Shown here piece after piece: positions 34,780 to 44,631 of a stretch of DNA of 64,000 nucleotides. How positions within the stretch are numbered: the first letter of the stretch is position 1; the number at the start of each line of letters is the position of its first letter. Made by a program: the position numbers and the translations under genes. This DNA comes from Burkholderia sp. NRF60-BP8 (GTDB lineage: Bacteria > Pseudomonadota > Gammaproteobacteria > Burkholderiales > Burkholderiaceae). The DNA is taken from contig NZ_CP013373.1 in NCBI RefSeq assembly GCF_001522585.2, forward strand, positions 3,224,001 through 3,288,000. The letters run 5' to 3'. The notes beneath the pieces are model-generated. The model did not search any database and was not told the origin of the DNA. It worked only from the letters and a program-made list of their open reading frames with translations.

Positions 34780-35469
34780 TCACCACGGCGCGATGTTGAG
34801 GAAGAAGCGCTGCAGCCAGCCCATCGTCTCGGCTTCGTTGATGTAGCCCTTCGACGAGTATTCGATCTTCGCGTCGGCGACCTGCGTCGAATAGACCGAG
34901 TTCGCGCCCGAGATCGTGTTCGGGTTGACGACCCCCGAGAAGCGCACGAATTCGTTGCCCTGGTTGATCAGCATCTGCTTCTCGCCGCTCACCACGAGGT
35001 TGCCGTTCGGCAGCACGTTGGTGACGGTCACCGTGATCGTGCCGTTGAACGTGTTCGCCGCGCTCGCGCCGCCGGTGGCCGCGAACTTGTTCGCGCCGGT
35101 GGCCGACAGGTTCGCCTTCGCGAACAGCCCGCCGAGGAAGCCGGCCGTCGGCACGTTGAAGTCGGTGTTGCCCTGCCGGTTCGTGTTCGCGCCCGACGAC
35201 TTGGTCGCGTTGATGTTCTCCGCGATCATGATCGTCAGGATGTCGCCGACGTTGCGCGGCCGCTGATCCTCGAACAGCGGCCGCCCCGCGTAGCCGGGGT
35301 TGTAGATCGAGCCGGGCGCCTGCATCGACATCGGCATCGGCGGCTGCGCCGTCATCGGCTGCTGGATGATCGGATCGCGCGGGATCTGCGCGCAACCGGC
35401 GAGCGCCGCCACCGCGACCGCGCAGGCGGCGCGGACGGTGGCTGACGAGGGGAGGCGAACCTGCTTCAT
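34780..35469 (-). CDS. flgH: Flagellar L-ring lipoprotein FlgH
   Basis: A 229-residue outer-membrane lipoprotein: lipobox ALAGC at about residues 21-25, then [99 protein letters not shown], the invariable FlgH C-terminus. It forms the L-ring in the outer membrane. It is five bases upstream of flgI. Confidence 0.95.
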   Translation of the reverse strand: MKQVRLPSSATVRAACAVAVAALAGCAQIPRDPIIQQPMTAQPPMPMSMQAPGSIYNPGYAGRPLFEDQRPRNVGDILTIMIAENINATKSSGANTNRQGNTDFNVPTAGFLGGLFAKANLSATGANKFAATGGASAANTFNGTITVTVTNVLPNGNLVVSGEKQMLINQGNEFVRFSGVVNPNTISGANSVYSTQVADAKIEYSSKGYINEAETMGWLQRFFLNIAPW

Positions 35470-35490
35470 GGCGACGACGGGACGTTCCGG

Positions 35491-36279
35491 TTAGCTCTTC
35501 ATCTGCGTGACGGTCTGCAGCATCTGGTCGGACGTCGTCACGGCCTTGCTGTTGATCTCGTACGCACGCTGGGTCTGGATCATGTTGACGAGTTCCTGCA
35601 CGACGTTCACGTTCGACGCCTCGACGTAGCCCTGGTTGAGCACGCCCGCGCCGTTCAGCCCCGGCTGCGACACGTTCGGCGCGCCCGACGACGTCGTTTC
35701 CGCGAACAGGTTCTCGCCCTTCGCCTCGAGGCCGGCCGGGTTGATGAAGGTCGCGATCTGCAGCGAGCCGATCTGGACCGCGTTGTTCGAGCCCGGCTGC
35801 GTGACCGACACGACGCCGTCCTTGCCGATCGTCAGCGACTGCGCGTTCTGCGGCACGGTGATCGCCGGCAGCACCTGGTAGCCGCTCGACGTGACGAGCT
35901 GGCCCTGCGCGTTGGTCTGGAACGACCCGTCGCGCGTGTACGCGTTGGTGCCGTCCGGCATCAGCACCTGGAAGAAGCCCGCGCCGTTGATCGCGACGTC
36001 CTTCGAGTTGCCGGTCTGCGTGAGGCCGCCCTGCGTGTACAGGCGCTCGGTCGCGACCTGCTGCACGCCGGTGCCGAGCTGCAGGCCCGACGGCAGCTCG
36101 GTCTGCTGCGTCGAATTCGCGCCGGGCTGGCGGATGGTCTGGTACAGCAGATCCTCGAACACCGCGCGCGACGCCTTGAAGCCGTTCGTGCTGGTGTTCG
36201 CGAGGTTGTTCGAAATCACGTCCATCTGCGCCTGCTGCGCATTCATGCCGGTGGCGGCGATGTAGAGCGAACGGTTCAT
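35491..36279 (-). CDS. flgG: Flagellar distal rod protein FlgG
   Basis: A 262-residue rod protein with the N-terminal axial motif [29 protein letters not shown] and the C-terminal [34 protein letters not shown]. Length and motifs are those of FlgG, the major component of the distal rod. It lies in the flgB-J operon between flgF (34 bases) and flgH (21 bases). Confidence 0.95.
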   Translation of the reverse strand: MNRSLYIAATGMNAQQAQMDVISNNLANTSTNGFKASRAVFEDLLYQTIRQPGANSTQQTELPSGLQLGTGVQQVATERLYTQGGLTQTGNSKDVAINGAGFFQVLMPDGTNAYTRDGSFQTNAQGQLVTSSGYQVLPAITVPQNAQSLTIGKDGVVSVTQPGSNNAVQIGSLQIATFINPAGLEAKGENLFAETTSSGAPNVSQPGLNGAGVLNQGYVEASNVNVVQELVNMIQTQRAYEINSKAVTTSDQMLQTVTQMKS

Positions 36280-36313
36280 TTTTCAGGTCTCCTGCGTAGG
36301 CTGGCGCGGGCGC

Positions 36314-37072
36314 TCAGCTGAAGTTGAGCAGCTGGTTCGCCGTCTGCTCGTTCTGGTCGGCGGTCTGGATCAGCTTCGACTGAAGCTGGAACGCGCGCGC
36401 GTTGTCGATCATCGCGACCATCGCGGTCACCGGGTTCACGTTGCTGCCTTCGAGCGAATTCGGCGTGACGACCACGTTCGGGTCGACGTCGGCCGGATTG
36501 CCGTCGGCGGTGCGGAACAGCCCGTCGTTGCCGCGCGTGAGCGTGGCCGGATCGGGGTTCACGAGCTTCAGCTGGTCGACGATCGCGACCGCCGTCGGCG
36601 GGTCGCCCGGCATCAGCGCGGACACCGTGCCGTCCTTGCCGATCGTCACTTCCGCGTTGGGCGGCACCGAGATCGGGCCGCCGTTGCCGACCACCGGCAG
36701 GTTGCTCGCGTTGACGAGCTGGCCGTTTTCGTCGACGTGCAGGTTGCCGGCGCGCGTGTACGCCTCGCTGCCGTCGGCCGTCTGCACCGACAGCCAGCCG
36801 GGACCCTGCACGGCGACGTCGAGCGGATTGCCGGTGCGCGTGATCGGACCCGGCGCGTAATCGGCGCCGGGCGTGGACGACAGCACGTAGGTGCGCGTCG
36901 TCGCCGGGTCGACGTTGCTGCCGTCGCCGAAATTCATCGGCACCGCGCGATACGTCGCGAGCTGCGCGCGAAAACCCGTCGTCGACGCGTTCGCGAGGTT
37001 GTTCGCGACGATCGCCTGCTGGTCGAGCGACTGCGACGCGCCCGTCATCGCCGTATAGATCAGTCGGTCCAT
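36314..37072 (-). CDS. flgF: Flagellar proximal rod protein FlgF
   Basis: A 252-residue rod protein: N-terminal MTGASQSLDQQAIVANNLANASTTGFRAQLATYRAVPMNF and C-terminal EGSNVNPVTAMVAMIDNARAFQLQSKLIQTADQNEQTANQLLNF. It is homologous to FlgG but carries the FlgF-specific internal segment LPVVGNGGPISVPPNAEVTIGKDGTVSA. Part of the proximal rod of the basal body. Confidence 0.94.
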   Translation of the reverse strand: MDRLIYTAMTGASQSLDQQAIVANNLANASTTGFRAQLATYRAVPMNFGDGSNVDPATTRTYVLSSTPGADYAPGPITRTGNPLDVAVQGPGWLSVQTADGSEAYTRAGNLHVDENGQLVNASNLPVVGNGGPISVPPNAEVTIGKDGTVSALMPGDPPTAVAIVDQLKLVNPDPATLTRGNDGLFRTADGNPADVDPNVVVTPNSLEGSNVNPVTAMVAMIDNARAFQLQSKLIQTADQNEQTANQLLNFS

Positions 37073-37091
37073 GGCTGCCGGTTGTCCGCGC

Positions 37092-38333
37092 TTACAGGTT
37101 GATGAGCGTCTGGTCGACGGTCTGCTGCGTCTTGATCGTCTGCGCGTTCGCCTGGTAGTTGCGCTGCGCGGTGATCAGGTTGACGAGCTGCGACGTGAGG
37201 TCGACGTTCGAGTTCTCGAGCGCGCTGCCCTGCAGCGTGCCGTGGTTCGTGCTGCCCGGCGCCGAGATCTGCGGCACGCCCGACGCGGCGGATTCCGCGT
37301 ACTGGTTGCCGCCGAGGTTCACCAGCCCGTTCGGGTTGTTGAAGTTCGCGAGCGCGATCTGGCCGAGCACGGCGGTCTGGCCGTTCGAGTAGTTGCCGGT
37401 CAGCTTGCCGTCGGCGCCGATCGAGTAGGTCGTCAGCGTGCCGCTCGCGTAGCCGTCCTGCGCGAGGTTGTTCACGCCGTCCTTGCCGCCGTACTGCGTC
37501 GTCCCGGTCAGGTCGAGCGTGAGCTGTTGCGGCGTCGCCGAGCCGTCGGTGTTCGGCACGGTGAACTGGAACTGGCCGAGCGATGCGGTCGGCGTGGCCG
37601 GCGTGCCGGTCGTCGTGCTCGAGATCGCCCCGGCCGAATTGAACGTGATCGTGCCGAGATCGGTCGTCGCGCCGCCCTGCACGCCCGCGTACGCTTCCCA
37701 CGTGCCGGCCGCCGACTTCACGAAATACATGTTGACCGCCTGCGAACCGCCGAGCGAGTCGTACACCTGGATCGCAGTCGAGTAGTTGTACGTCGTGTGG
37801 TCGTTCGGGTCGAACGGCGTCTTGGTCGGCACCGTGTCCTGCGAGTTCAGGTTGAACTGGCCGGTGATCCTGGTCGTCGCGGTCGGCGCGATGTTGGTGG
37901 TCGGCGCCTGCAGCGGCACGGTCTGCGCGGTGTTGATCACGCCGTTCTTGTCGGCCATGTACCCCATCAGGTTCATGCCCTGCGCGTTGACGATGTAGCC
38001 GTTCTTGTCGCGCTGGAACGTGCCGTCGCGCGAGTACGTCGTCACGCCGTTGTTCGACATCTGGAAGAAGCCGTTGCCGTTGATCGCGACGTCGAGCGAC
38101 GAGTTCGTCGTATTGATCGTGCCCTGGCCGAACTGCTGCTGCACCGAGTTCAGCGTCGTGCCGATGCCGATCTGCGTGTTGACCGACGTCGCGACCGAGT
38201 TCGCGTACATGTCGGCGAACTGCGCGGTGCTCGACTTGAAGCCGACCGTGTTCGCGTTCGCGATGTTGTTGCCGATCACGTCGAGTGCGTTCGATGCGCC
38301 GGCGAGGCCGCTCAGACCCTGTTGATAACCCAT
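37092..38333 (-). CDS. flgE: Flagellar hook protein FlgE
   Basis: A 413-residue hook subunit. N-terminal GLSGLAGASNALDVIGNNIANANTVGFKSSTAQFADMYA and C-terminal SNVDLTSQLVNLITAQRNYQANAQTIKTQQTVDQTLINL bracket a Thr/Gly/Asn-rich central D1-D2 region. It polymerises on the rod under the FlgD cap to form the universal joint; length is controlled by FliK. It is followed by flgF 19 bases on. Confidence 0.95.
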   Translation of the reverse strand: MGYQQGLSGLAGASNALDVIGNNIANANTVGFKSSTAQFADMYANSVATSVNTQIGIGTTLNSVQQQFGQGTINTTNSSLDVAINGNGFFQMSNNGVTTYSRDGTFQRDKNGYIVNAQGMNLMGYMADKNGVINTAQTVPLQAPTTNIAPTATTRITGQFNLNSQDTVPTKTPFDPNDHTTYNYSTAIQVYDSLGGSQAVNMYFVKSAAGTWEAYAGVQGGATTDLGTITFNSAGAISSTTTGTPATPTASLGQFQFTVPNTDGSATPQQLTLDLTGTTQYGGKDGVNNLAQDGYASGTLTTYSIGADGKLTGNYSNGQTAVLGQIALANFNNPNGLVNLGGNQYAESAASGVPQISAPGSTNHGTLQGSALENSNVDLTSQLVNLITAQRNYQANAQTIKTQQTVDQTLINL

Positions 38334-38360
38334 TTCGGTCTCCGTTACGAGAAAGCTCGA

Positions 38361-39107
38361 TCAGTTGGTGGTGGTGTCGCCGGACGAGGACGACTTGGTG
38401 TTCGGGAAGATCGACGCAACCTGGGTGAGCCCCACCGTCGTGCCGTTCGACAGCACCAGCCCCGCGGTGCCGTCCGCCTGCTTGATCACGCTCTGCACCT
38501 GCGACGCGGCCAGCACGGTCGGCGCGTAGGTCTTGCCGTCGGTGCCGGTGTACTGCGCGCTAACCGTGTAGTTGCCGTCCGGCAGCGCGTTGCCGGCCGC
38601 GTCGGTCGGCGTCCAGTTGAACGGCACGGTGCCGGCCGACTGCGCGCCCGCGTTGATCGTGTTCACGACGACGCCCGCCGAGTTCTTCACGGTGATCGTC
38701 AGGTTCGACACGTTGCTCGTGAGCGACACGCCGAACGGCGACGCCGCGCCGCTCTTCACCGCGACGCCGTTGCCCGGCGCGAGCACGTTCGTGCCGATCA
38801 GCAGCGCGGCCTGCGTCTGCTGGCCGGCCGCGAGCTGCGTCGACAGCGACGTGAGCGACGTGTTCAGTTGCGCGATGCCGCTCACCGTGTTGATCTGCGC
38901 GAGCTGCGACGTCATCTGCGAGCTGTCCACCGGGCTCGTCGGATCCTGGTTCTGCAGCTGCGTGACGAGCAGCTTCAGGAACGTCGCCTGCAGGTCGCTC
39001 GCCGACGTGCCGTTGGTCGACGACACGTTGTTGGTGTTCATCGTGTCGGTCGGCAGCGTCGACACGCTGGTGCCGTTGCTGCCGATCGTCGTGTTGGAGG
39101 AAGTCAT
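38361..39107 (-). CDS. flgD: Flagellar hook-capping scaffold protein FlgD
   Basis: A 248-residue hook-cap protein. The conserved N-terminal block DLQATFLKLLVTQLQNQDPTSPVDSSQMTSQLAQINTVSGIAQLNTSLTSL is followed by the FlgD Ig-like/tudor region (GNGVAVKSGAASPFGVSLTSNVSNLTITVKNSAGVVV, FNWTPTDAAGNALPDGNYTVSAQY). It helps FlgE assemble and is lost from the finished hook. It lies 27 bases before flgE. Confidence 0.94.
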   Translation of the reverse strand: MTSSNTTIGSNGTSVSTLPTDTMNTNNVSSTNGTSASDLQATFLKLLVTQLQNQDPTSPVDSSQMTSQLAQINTVSGIAQLNTSLTSLSTQLAAGQQTQAALLIGTNVLAPGNGVAVKSGAASPFGVSLTSNVSNLTITVKNSAGVVVNTINAGAQSAGTVPFNWTPTDAAGNALPDGNYTVSAQYTGTDGKTYAPTVLAASQVQSVIKQADGTAGLVLSNGTTVGLTQVASIFPNTKSSSSGDTTTN

Positions 39108-39174
39108 CCTGGGTGGCCTTGTGTCGGAACTGTCGGTCCGGGTCTCGGTAGGGAAAGGTCGGGCGGCGCGCGGC

Positions 39175-39600
39175 TTACGAGCCGATCGTCAGCGTCTTGA
39201 GCATCAGCGTCTTCGCGGTGTTCAGCGTCTCGACGTTGGCCTGGTACGAGCGCGACGCCGAGATCATGTTCACCATCTCCTGCACCGGATCGACGTTCGG
39301 CATCTGCACGTAGCCGTTCGCGTCGGCGGCCGGGTTCGCGGGGTCGTACGTCGATTTCATCGGCGACGGGTCGTCCATCACCTTGGTCACGCGCACGCCG
39401 CCCACGCCCTGGCCCGACGCGGTGCGCGCGCCGCCGAGCGGATCGGTCGCGAACACGACCTGCTTGGCCTTGTACGGCTTGCCGTCGGGGCCGGTCGCGC
39501 TGTCGGCGTTCGCGAGGTTCGACGCGGTGACGTTCAGGCGCTGCGATTGCGCGGACAGCGCCGAACCGGCGACGCCGAAGATGTTCATCAACGAAGGCAT
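39175..39600 (-). CDS. flgC: Flagellar proximal rod protein FlgC
   Basis: A 141-residue rod protein: [46 protein letters not shown] at the N-terminus and [39 protein letters not shown] at the C-terminus, both standard for FlgC. Second gene of the flgB operon. Confidence 0.95.
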   Translation of the reverse strand: MPSLMNIFGVAGSALSAQSQRLNVTASNLANADSATGPDGKPYKAKQVVFATDPLGGARTASGQGVGGVRVTKVMDDPSPMKSTYDPANPAADANGYVQMPNVDPVQEMVNMISASRSYQANVETLNTAKTLMLKTLTIGS

Positions 39601-39640
39601 GGAGGCTCCTTGTGCCGGGGTCCGGATTCGGACACGGCGC

Positions 39641-40129
39641 TTACGAGTTCGTCGTGATCGCGGCGATCATCGCCTTGATCTGCTGGGTCATCACGGTCAT
39701 CCCGGTTTCGTAGTGCAGCGCGTTGTTCGCGAACTGCACGCGCTCGACGTCGAGATCGACCGTGTTGCCGTCGAGCGACGGCTGCAACGGCATCCGGTAT
39801 TGCGCGCGGCCGTAGTCGTCCGACGGGCCGCCGGTCGGGATCAGCTTCGCGGTGCCGGCCATGTGGCCGGGCGCCGTCGACACCATCGACATGCCGCTCG
39901 TCACGCCGGCCGGCTGCGCCATCGGCAGTTGCGCGGCATTGCTCGGCGCCAGGCCGCCGCTCGCCTGCTTCAGCGAGCGCGCGAGCGTCGACGCGAAATC
40001 GACGTCGCGGGCCTGGTAGCCGGGCGTGTCGGCGTTCGCGATGTTCGACGACAGCAGTTCCTGCCGGTAGGCGCGCACGTCGAGCGCCTGTCGGCCGAAC
40101 GCGAATTCCGCATCGAGTTTGTCCAGCAT
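39641..40129 (-). CDS. flgB: Flagellar proximal rod protein FlgB
   Basis: A 162-residue rod protein: [39 protein letters not shown] then, at the C-terminus, [31 protein letters not shown]. The start at 40129 (MLDKLDAEF) matches the family; the in-frame ATG at 40234 adds an Arg/His-rich segment and is rejected. First gene of the flgBCDEFGHIJ operon, divergent from flgA with 205 bases between. Confidence 0.94.
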   Translation of the reverse strand: MLDKLDAEFAFGRQALDVRAYRQELLSSNIANADTPGYQARDVDFASTLARSLKQASGGLAPSNAAQLPMAQPAGVTSGMSMVSTAPGHMAGTAKLIPTGGPSDDYGRAQYRMPLQPSLDGNTVDLDVERVQFANNALHYETGMTVMTQQIKAMIAAITTNS

Positions 40130-40274
40130 GTGTGCGTCTCTCCGTATGAAGCGCTGCACGCCCCCCGCGCCGGATGGCGACCCGAGAGGCTTTTTTCCAT
40201 GACAGCGATGGTAGGCGCGGGACGCAACCGGCAATCGGACGAATAACGCGGCAAAGCCCCCCTCTATTCATCGT

Positions 40275-40301
40275 TTGCGCGACGGCTCGCCTCCCTAGAA
40301 T
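40275..40301 (+). promoter_or_regulatory. Candidate promoter of flgA
   Basis: TTGCGC (40275-40280) and TAGAAT (40296-40301) are 15 bases apart, 33 bases before the flgA ATG. No sigma-28 match is visible between flgB and flgA, in keeping with early (class II) genes. The spacer is short, so confidence is low. Confidence 0.35.
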
Positions 40302-40334
40302 GCGAATCGGATCAACGGCTTCGAGGACACGGCA

Positions 40335-41621
40335 ATGGCACGCAGCGCATTTCGCGAATACGCCGGACGCGGCACGCGCCTGCGCCGTGCGTTCGCGCTC
40401 GCCGCGGCGCTGTGGGCCGCGGTGCCGGCCGCGCACGCGGACGACGGGACGATCGTGATTCCCGGCCGCGGCGAGACGGCGGAGACCGCGCTCGCGCACG
40501 CCAATGCGGCGAGCGGCGGGCAGTTCGGCGGGAAAGCGGGGACGAGCGCGGGTACGGGCGCGGATGCGGCCATGGGTGGTGCGGCGGGTGTCGCGGCGGG
40601 CGGTGCCGGCGGGTTGATCGGCATGGCCGGTGCGGCCGCCGGCGGCGCTTCCGGCATGCCCGGCGCCGTCGGCATGACCGCCAACGGCTACACGGCGCAG
40701 CCGGCCGGATCGATGGCGGTGACGAGCGTTCCGGCCCCTGCGCCGGTACCGGCGCCAGCACCACGCCCCGTCTACGCAGCAGCCCGCGCGAATGCCGCAA
40801 ACGCCGCTTACGGCGCGCCGCGCGCCGTCGATCCCGGCGGTGTCGCGACCGTCGTTGCCGGCACCGGTACCGCCGAATCCGCGTCGCCCCCCCGGCAGGC
40901 GCTTGCCGCCCGCATCGCCGCGGCGCGCGCCGCTTCATCCGCGCCGGCCCCGCGTGCACCGGCGGCGGCCGAGCCCACGGCACAGCCGACGCCGCCCGGC
41001 CGGCAAGACCCCGAAACGATCCGGCGCGCGGCGCTCGCGTTCCTGCAGCAGCAGATCGCCGGCCTGCCCGGCAAGACCACCGCGACCGTCACGACCGCCT
41101 TTCCGCGCGGGCTCGCCGCGTGCACGACGCTCGAACCGTTCCTGCCGACCGGCGCGCGCCTGTGGGGCCGCACGACGGTCGGCGTGCGCTGCGCGGGCGA
41201 GCGGCCGTGGACCGTCTACCTGCAGGCGAAGGTCGCCGTGCAGGCCACCTATTACGTCGCCGCGCGCCAGATCGCGCCCGGCGAGCCGCTGTCCGCGGCC
41301 GACCTCGTCGCGCGCGACGGCGACCTGACGGTGCTGCCGCTCGCGGTGATCACCGATCCGGCGCAGGCGATCGGCGCGACCGCCCTCGCGCGCATCTCGG
41401 CCGGCCTGCCGCTGCGGCAGGACATGCTGAAGAGCGCCGCGTCGGTGTCGGCCGGCCAGACGGTGCGGGTCGTCGCGGCCGGCCCCGGCTTCACGATTTC
41501 GGCGGAGGGCAGCGCGCTCGCGAATGCGGCGCCGGGCCAGTCGGTGCGGGTGCGGATGGCGGCCGGGCAGATCGTCACGGCAATCGTCAAGGACGCCGGC
41601 ACCGTCGAAATTCCGCTGTAG
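40335..41621 (+). CDS. flgA: Flagellar P-ring assembly chaperone FlgA, with long N-terminal extension
   Basis: A 428-residue periplasmic protein. A signal peptide ends near residue 34 (AAHA). Residues about 35-215 form a low-complexity Ala/Gly/Pro-rich extension that typical FlgA proteins (about 220 residues) lack. The C-terminal 210 residues are standard FlgA: an N-terminal chaperone part, then the SAF domain YVAARQIAPGEPLSAADLVARDGDLTVLP and a terminal AGQTVRVVAAGPGFTISAEGSALANAAPGQSVRVRMAAGQIVTAIVKDAGTVEIPL. It assists FlgI assembly. Divergent from flgB and followed by flgM. Confidence 0.93.
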   Translation: MARSAFREYAGRGTRLRRAFALAAALWAAVPAAHADDGTIVIPGRGETAETALAHANAASGGQFGGKAGTSAGTGADAAMGGAAGVAAGGAGGLIGMAGAAAGGASGMPGAVGMTANGYTAQPAGSMAVTSVPAPAPVPAPAPRPVYAAARANAANAAYGAPRAVDPGGVATVVAGTGTAESASPPRQALAARIAAARAASSAPAPRAPAAAEPTAQPTPPGRQDPETIRRAALAFLQQQIAGLPGKTTATVTTAFPRGLAACTTLEPFLPTGARLWGRTTVGVRCAGERPWTVYLQAKVAVQATYYVAARQIAPGEPLSAADLVARDGDLTVLPLAVITDPAQAIGATALARISAGLPLRQDMLKSAASVSAGQTVRVVAAGPGFTISAEGSALANAAPGQSVRVRMAAGQIVTAIVKDAGTVEIPL

Positions 41622-41683
41622 GGACGGATCTGCCGCAAGAATGTAAAGAATTGTTTATTCGGAGCATTTCGGGCGCGCGATGC

Positions 41684-41710
41684 TAAAGTTCGGGCCGACC
41701 CGGCCGTTAT
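41684..41710 (+). promoter_or_regulatory. Sigma-28 (FliA) promoter of flgMN
   Basis: TAAAGTTC (41684-41691), exactly 11 bases, GCCGTTAT (41703-41710). Seven and six of eight bases match the FliA consensus. Transcription would begin near 41718, about 20 bases before flgM, giving the known feedback in which FliA raises its own antagonist. Confidence 0.85.
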
Positions 41711-41738
41711 CTGGGTCAAACCGTACAGGAAACCCATC

Positions 41739-42068
41739 GTGAAGATCGATTCCACTCCGAAACCGAGCCCCCTCGCGCCGACCGGCACCGGCGCGGCCCG
41801 TGCGCAGTCCGGCACGGCCCAGTCGTCCGGGCAGGCAGCCGACGCTGGATCGACCGGCGGCGACACGACCGTGAACCTGTCGGGTCTGTCGGGCCAGCTG
41901 CGTTCGGTATCCGCGTCGGGCGACGCCGATATCGACACGGGCCTGGTCCAGTCGATCAAGGACGCGCTGAACAACGGCACGCTGACGATCGACGCGAACA
42001 AGATTGCCGACGGCGTATTGAACACCGCCCGCGAACTGCTGCAGCAGCAGCGCCCGCAGGGCAGCTAA
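41739..42068 (+). CDS. flgM: Anti-sigma-28 factor FlgM
   Basis: A 109-residue FlgM: N-terminal MKIDSTPKPSPLAPTG, a disordered Ala/Gly/Ser-rich part (to residue 50), and the C-terminal FliA-binding helices (DADIDTGLVQSIKDALNNGTLTIDANKIADGVLNTARELLQQ). It holds FliA inactive until the hook-basal body is complete and FlgM itself is exported. It sits directly behind a sigma-28 promoter. Confidence 0.94.
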   Translation: MKIDSTPKPSPLAPTGTGAARAQSGTAQSSGQAADAGSTGGDTTVNLSGLSGQLRSVSASGDADIDTGLVQSIKDALNNGTLTIDANKIADGVLNTARELLQQQRPQGS

Positions 42069-42145
42069 TCCCGGCCTCGTGGCCGGTTCACCCGGTTTGC
42101 CGGCGCGCGCAGCACTGCACGCACCGGCGCGACGAGCATGACGCG

Positions 42146-42586
42146 ATGAGAGAAGAGCTGCTGGCCACGGTCAACGACGAACACGCGACGGTCGAAGCGT
42201 TCGCGTCCCTGCTCGTCTACGAGGAAAAGGCGCTGACGACGGCCGAGCCGCTCGAGATGCTGCCCGGGATCGTCGAGAAGAAAAGCGCGCTGATCGACCG
42301 GCTCGCGCAGCTCGAACGCACGCGCGACACGCAGCTTTCCGCGCTCGGCTTTCCGGCCGGCAAGAAAGGCATGGACCAGGCGGCCGAGCGCGATGCACGC
42401 CTCGCGGGCCGCTGGCAACTGCTGCAACAGGCCGCCGAACGCGCGCGCCAAGCCAATGCGAACAACGGGATGCTGATCCGGATCCGGATAGACTACAACG
42501 AGCGCGCGCTCGCGGTGCTGCGCTCGGCGCCCGCGCCGGCCGGCGTGTACGGCCCCGACGGACGCGTCTCGGCGCTGACGCGCTGA
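42146..42586 (+). CDS. flgN: FlgN-family flagellar export chaperone
   Basis: A 146-residue, mainly helical protein: LLATVNDEHATVEAFASLLVYEEKALTTAEPLEMLPGIVEKKSALIDRLAQLERTRDTQL, the FlgN coiled-coil chaperone pattern, and a central NANNGMLIRIRIDYNERALAVL. It binds FlgK and FlgL before export; both substrates are encoded in this window. It lies 77 bases after flgM. Confidence 0.92.
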   Translation: MREELLATVNDEHATVEAFASLLVYEEKALTTAEPLEMLPGIVEKKSALIDRLAQLERTRDTQLSALGFPAGKKGMDQAAERDARLAGRWQLLQQAAERARQANANNGMLIRIRIDYNERALAVLRSAPAPAGVYGPDGRVSALTR

Positions 42587-42635
42587 CGTCGCGCCGCGCG
42601 GCCGCCCGGCGGCCGCGCCCCTGCCTCCCCCGTCG

Positions 42636-44504
42636 TTACAACAGCGGACACGCGGTGACCTGCGTGCCGCGCTCCGCGCACAGCCGCTCGTAGTCGCGCA
42701 GATACGCGCGCTCGGCGTCGTCCAGCAGGTCGAGATCGATCAGATCCCAGTCGTAGCCGACCGTCACGACGTTCTCGAACGTCACGGTGCCCGGCTGCGC
42801 GTCGTCCGGCCGCACGATCACGATGTTCTCGATCCGCACGCCGCCCTTGCCCGGAAGGTAGATGCCCGGCTCGACCGAAATCACCGCATTCGGCACCAGC
42901 CCGTACCGCGCGCCCGGCGCGAATCGCACGCCGCCCTCGTGGACGTGAATCCCGACGCCGTGCCCGGTACCGTGGCCGAAATCGTAGCCATGATCGCGAC
43001 ACACCTGCCGCACCAGCGCATCGACGTCGCCGCCCGTCGCGCTTGCCGGAAAGCGCGCGACGAGCCCCTTGATGCAGGCCTTCAGCGCGACCGTGTATAT
43101 CTCGCGCTGCCACGGCTGCGCGACCGTGTCCGGCCGCGTGCGACGCAGCACCACGCGCGTGCAGTCCGTCGCGAAGCCGGCTTCGTAGTACGCGCCGCTG
43201 TCGAGCAGCACGAGTTCGCCTTCGGTCAGCTCGACGTCGGCGCTCGCCGCCGTGTAATGCGCGAACGCGCTGTTCGCGCCGTTCGCCGCGATCGACGGAA
43301 ACGACAGCGCGACCGCCGAGCGTGCGCCGTACGCGTCGTTGATCGTGCGCGCAAGGTCGTACTCGGTGTGGCGCACGCCCGGCTCGCCGGTCTTCGCCCA
43401 GCGCATCGTCTCGGCGATCGCCGCGGAGCTGCGCGCGAACGCGTCGCGAAAGTGCGCGAGCACCGCCGACGTCTTGCTCGCGCGCATCGCCTCGACCGGG
43501 TTGAAATCGGCGTGCCGCGCGTGCGGCCACACCCGTTTCACCGCGTCGACGAGCGCGCAGTTCACCGATTCGAAGCCATAGCACACGTGCTCGACCGCGA
43601 ACTGCGCGAGGAAGCGCTCGAGCGCGGCGACGTCGCGGCGGATCACGTGCAGCGCCGGATACGAATCGAGCGCGACCTCGCAGCGGTCGCAGCCTTCCGG
43701 CAAAAACAGCGCCACCTGATCGCCGATCGCGAACAGGAAACCGAGGTGCGACGACGTATTCGGGATGTGATAGCCGCGGCTGTTCAGCAGATACGCGAGA
43801 TCGTCCGACGCGCAGGTGAAGAACGCCGTCTTGCCGTCCGCCGCGCCGGTATGCGCGGCGAGCCGGCAGTTCAGCGCGTCGAGGTTCTGCGCGACGCTCA
43901 CGCCGGTCACCGTTGCAGGGATCTCGAAGATCGGCCGCTCGACGTTCCAGCCCGGCAGCGCGATCGCACGATCGATCTCGCGATCGGCGAGGCTCGCCCA
44001 GTCGAGCGACGCGGCCTGCGTCTCATCGAACAGCCGGTCGCGCTGCGCGACGCTGATCCGCCGCGCGTCGTAGCCGACCCGCGCGAGCCGGCTCGCATGC
44101 GCGACCAGCCAGTCGGCCATCGCCTGCCAGATCGTCACGTCGATGCCGAGCTTCTCCACCCGCACGCGCGCCGGATCGCACTGCTCGTCGGCCTGGAAGT
44201 GATAGCGGCCGTCGACGAACAGCACGAACGGCGGCACGCCGAGCGCCTGCGCGGTCGCCGCGCTCAGGAAGATCCCGCAGCCGGCCGAGCCGTCGAAGCC
44301 GGACACCGCGTAGCGCGGGTTGTTGCTGCGCGGCAGGTACTCGGTCACGTATTCGTCCTGCGACGTGATCACCACCGCGTCGAGTCGCGCGGCATCGAGC
44401 AGGCGCGACAGGCCGGCCTGGGTCTCGGCGACGGACGCGTCGTACGGGGGAAGGCCGGAAAAGCTGTATTTCAGTCGATCGATCATCGGATGCCCGTTAT
44501 TCAT
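42636..44504 (-). CDS. M24-family aminopeptidase (X-Pro aminopeptidase-like)
   Basis: A 622-residue three-domain aminopeptidase P of the long (XPNPEP1-like) type. Two creatinase-like N-terminal domains (residues about 15-320) precede a pita-bread M24 domain whose metal ligands are visible: LLDSGAYYEAGFATDCTR (two Asp), GHGTGHGVGIHVHEGG (His), ISVEPGIY (Glu) and VRIENIVIV (Glu). A C-terminal M24_C cap (LDLLDDAERAYLRDYERLC) ends the protein. It removes N-terminal residues before proline. In-frame ATG codons at 44504 and 44486 are both possible starts. Divergent from the XRE-cupin regulator, 362 bases away. Confidence 0.88.
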   Translation of the reverse strand: MNNGHPMIDRLKYSFSGLPPYDASVAETQAGLSRLLDAARLDAVVITSQDEYVTEYLPRSNNPRYAVSGFDGSAGCGIFLSAATAQALGVPPFVLFVDGRYHFQADEQCDPARVRVEKLGIDVTIWQAMADWLVAHASRLARVGYDARRISVAQRDRLFDETQAASLDWASLADREIDRAIALPGWNVERPIFEIPATVTGVSVAQNLDALNCRLAAHTGAADGKTAFFTCASDDLAYLLNSRGYHIPNTSSHLGFLFAIGDQVALFLPEGCDRCEVALDSYPALHVIRRDVAALERFLAQFAVEHVCYGFESVNCALVDAVKRVWPHARHADFNPVEAMRASKTSAVLAHFRDAFARSSAAIAETMRWAKTGEPGVRHTEYDLARTINDAYGARSAVALSFPSIAANGANSAFAHYTAASADVELTEGELVLLDSGAYYEAGFATDCTRVVLRRTRPDTVAQPWQREIYTVALKACIKGLVARFPASATGGDVDALVRQVCRDHGYDFGHGTGHGVGIHVHEGGVRFAPGARYGLVPNAVISVEPGIYLPGKGGVRIENIVIVRPDDAQPGTVTFENVVTVGYDWDLIDLDLLDDAERAYLRDYERLCAERGTQVTACPLL

Positions 44505-44631
44505 TGTTGTCGGCGGCCGGCGGCGCGTCGCGGCATCGCGCCTGCCCGCCCGCGCACGTCGCCGCGGCCCAGGTCGCGCCTGGCGCGACGCGCGGCCGGG
44601 CCGCACCGCGGTTCCGGCGGCCGCCCTCGGG

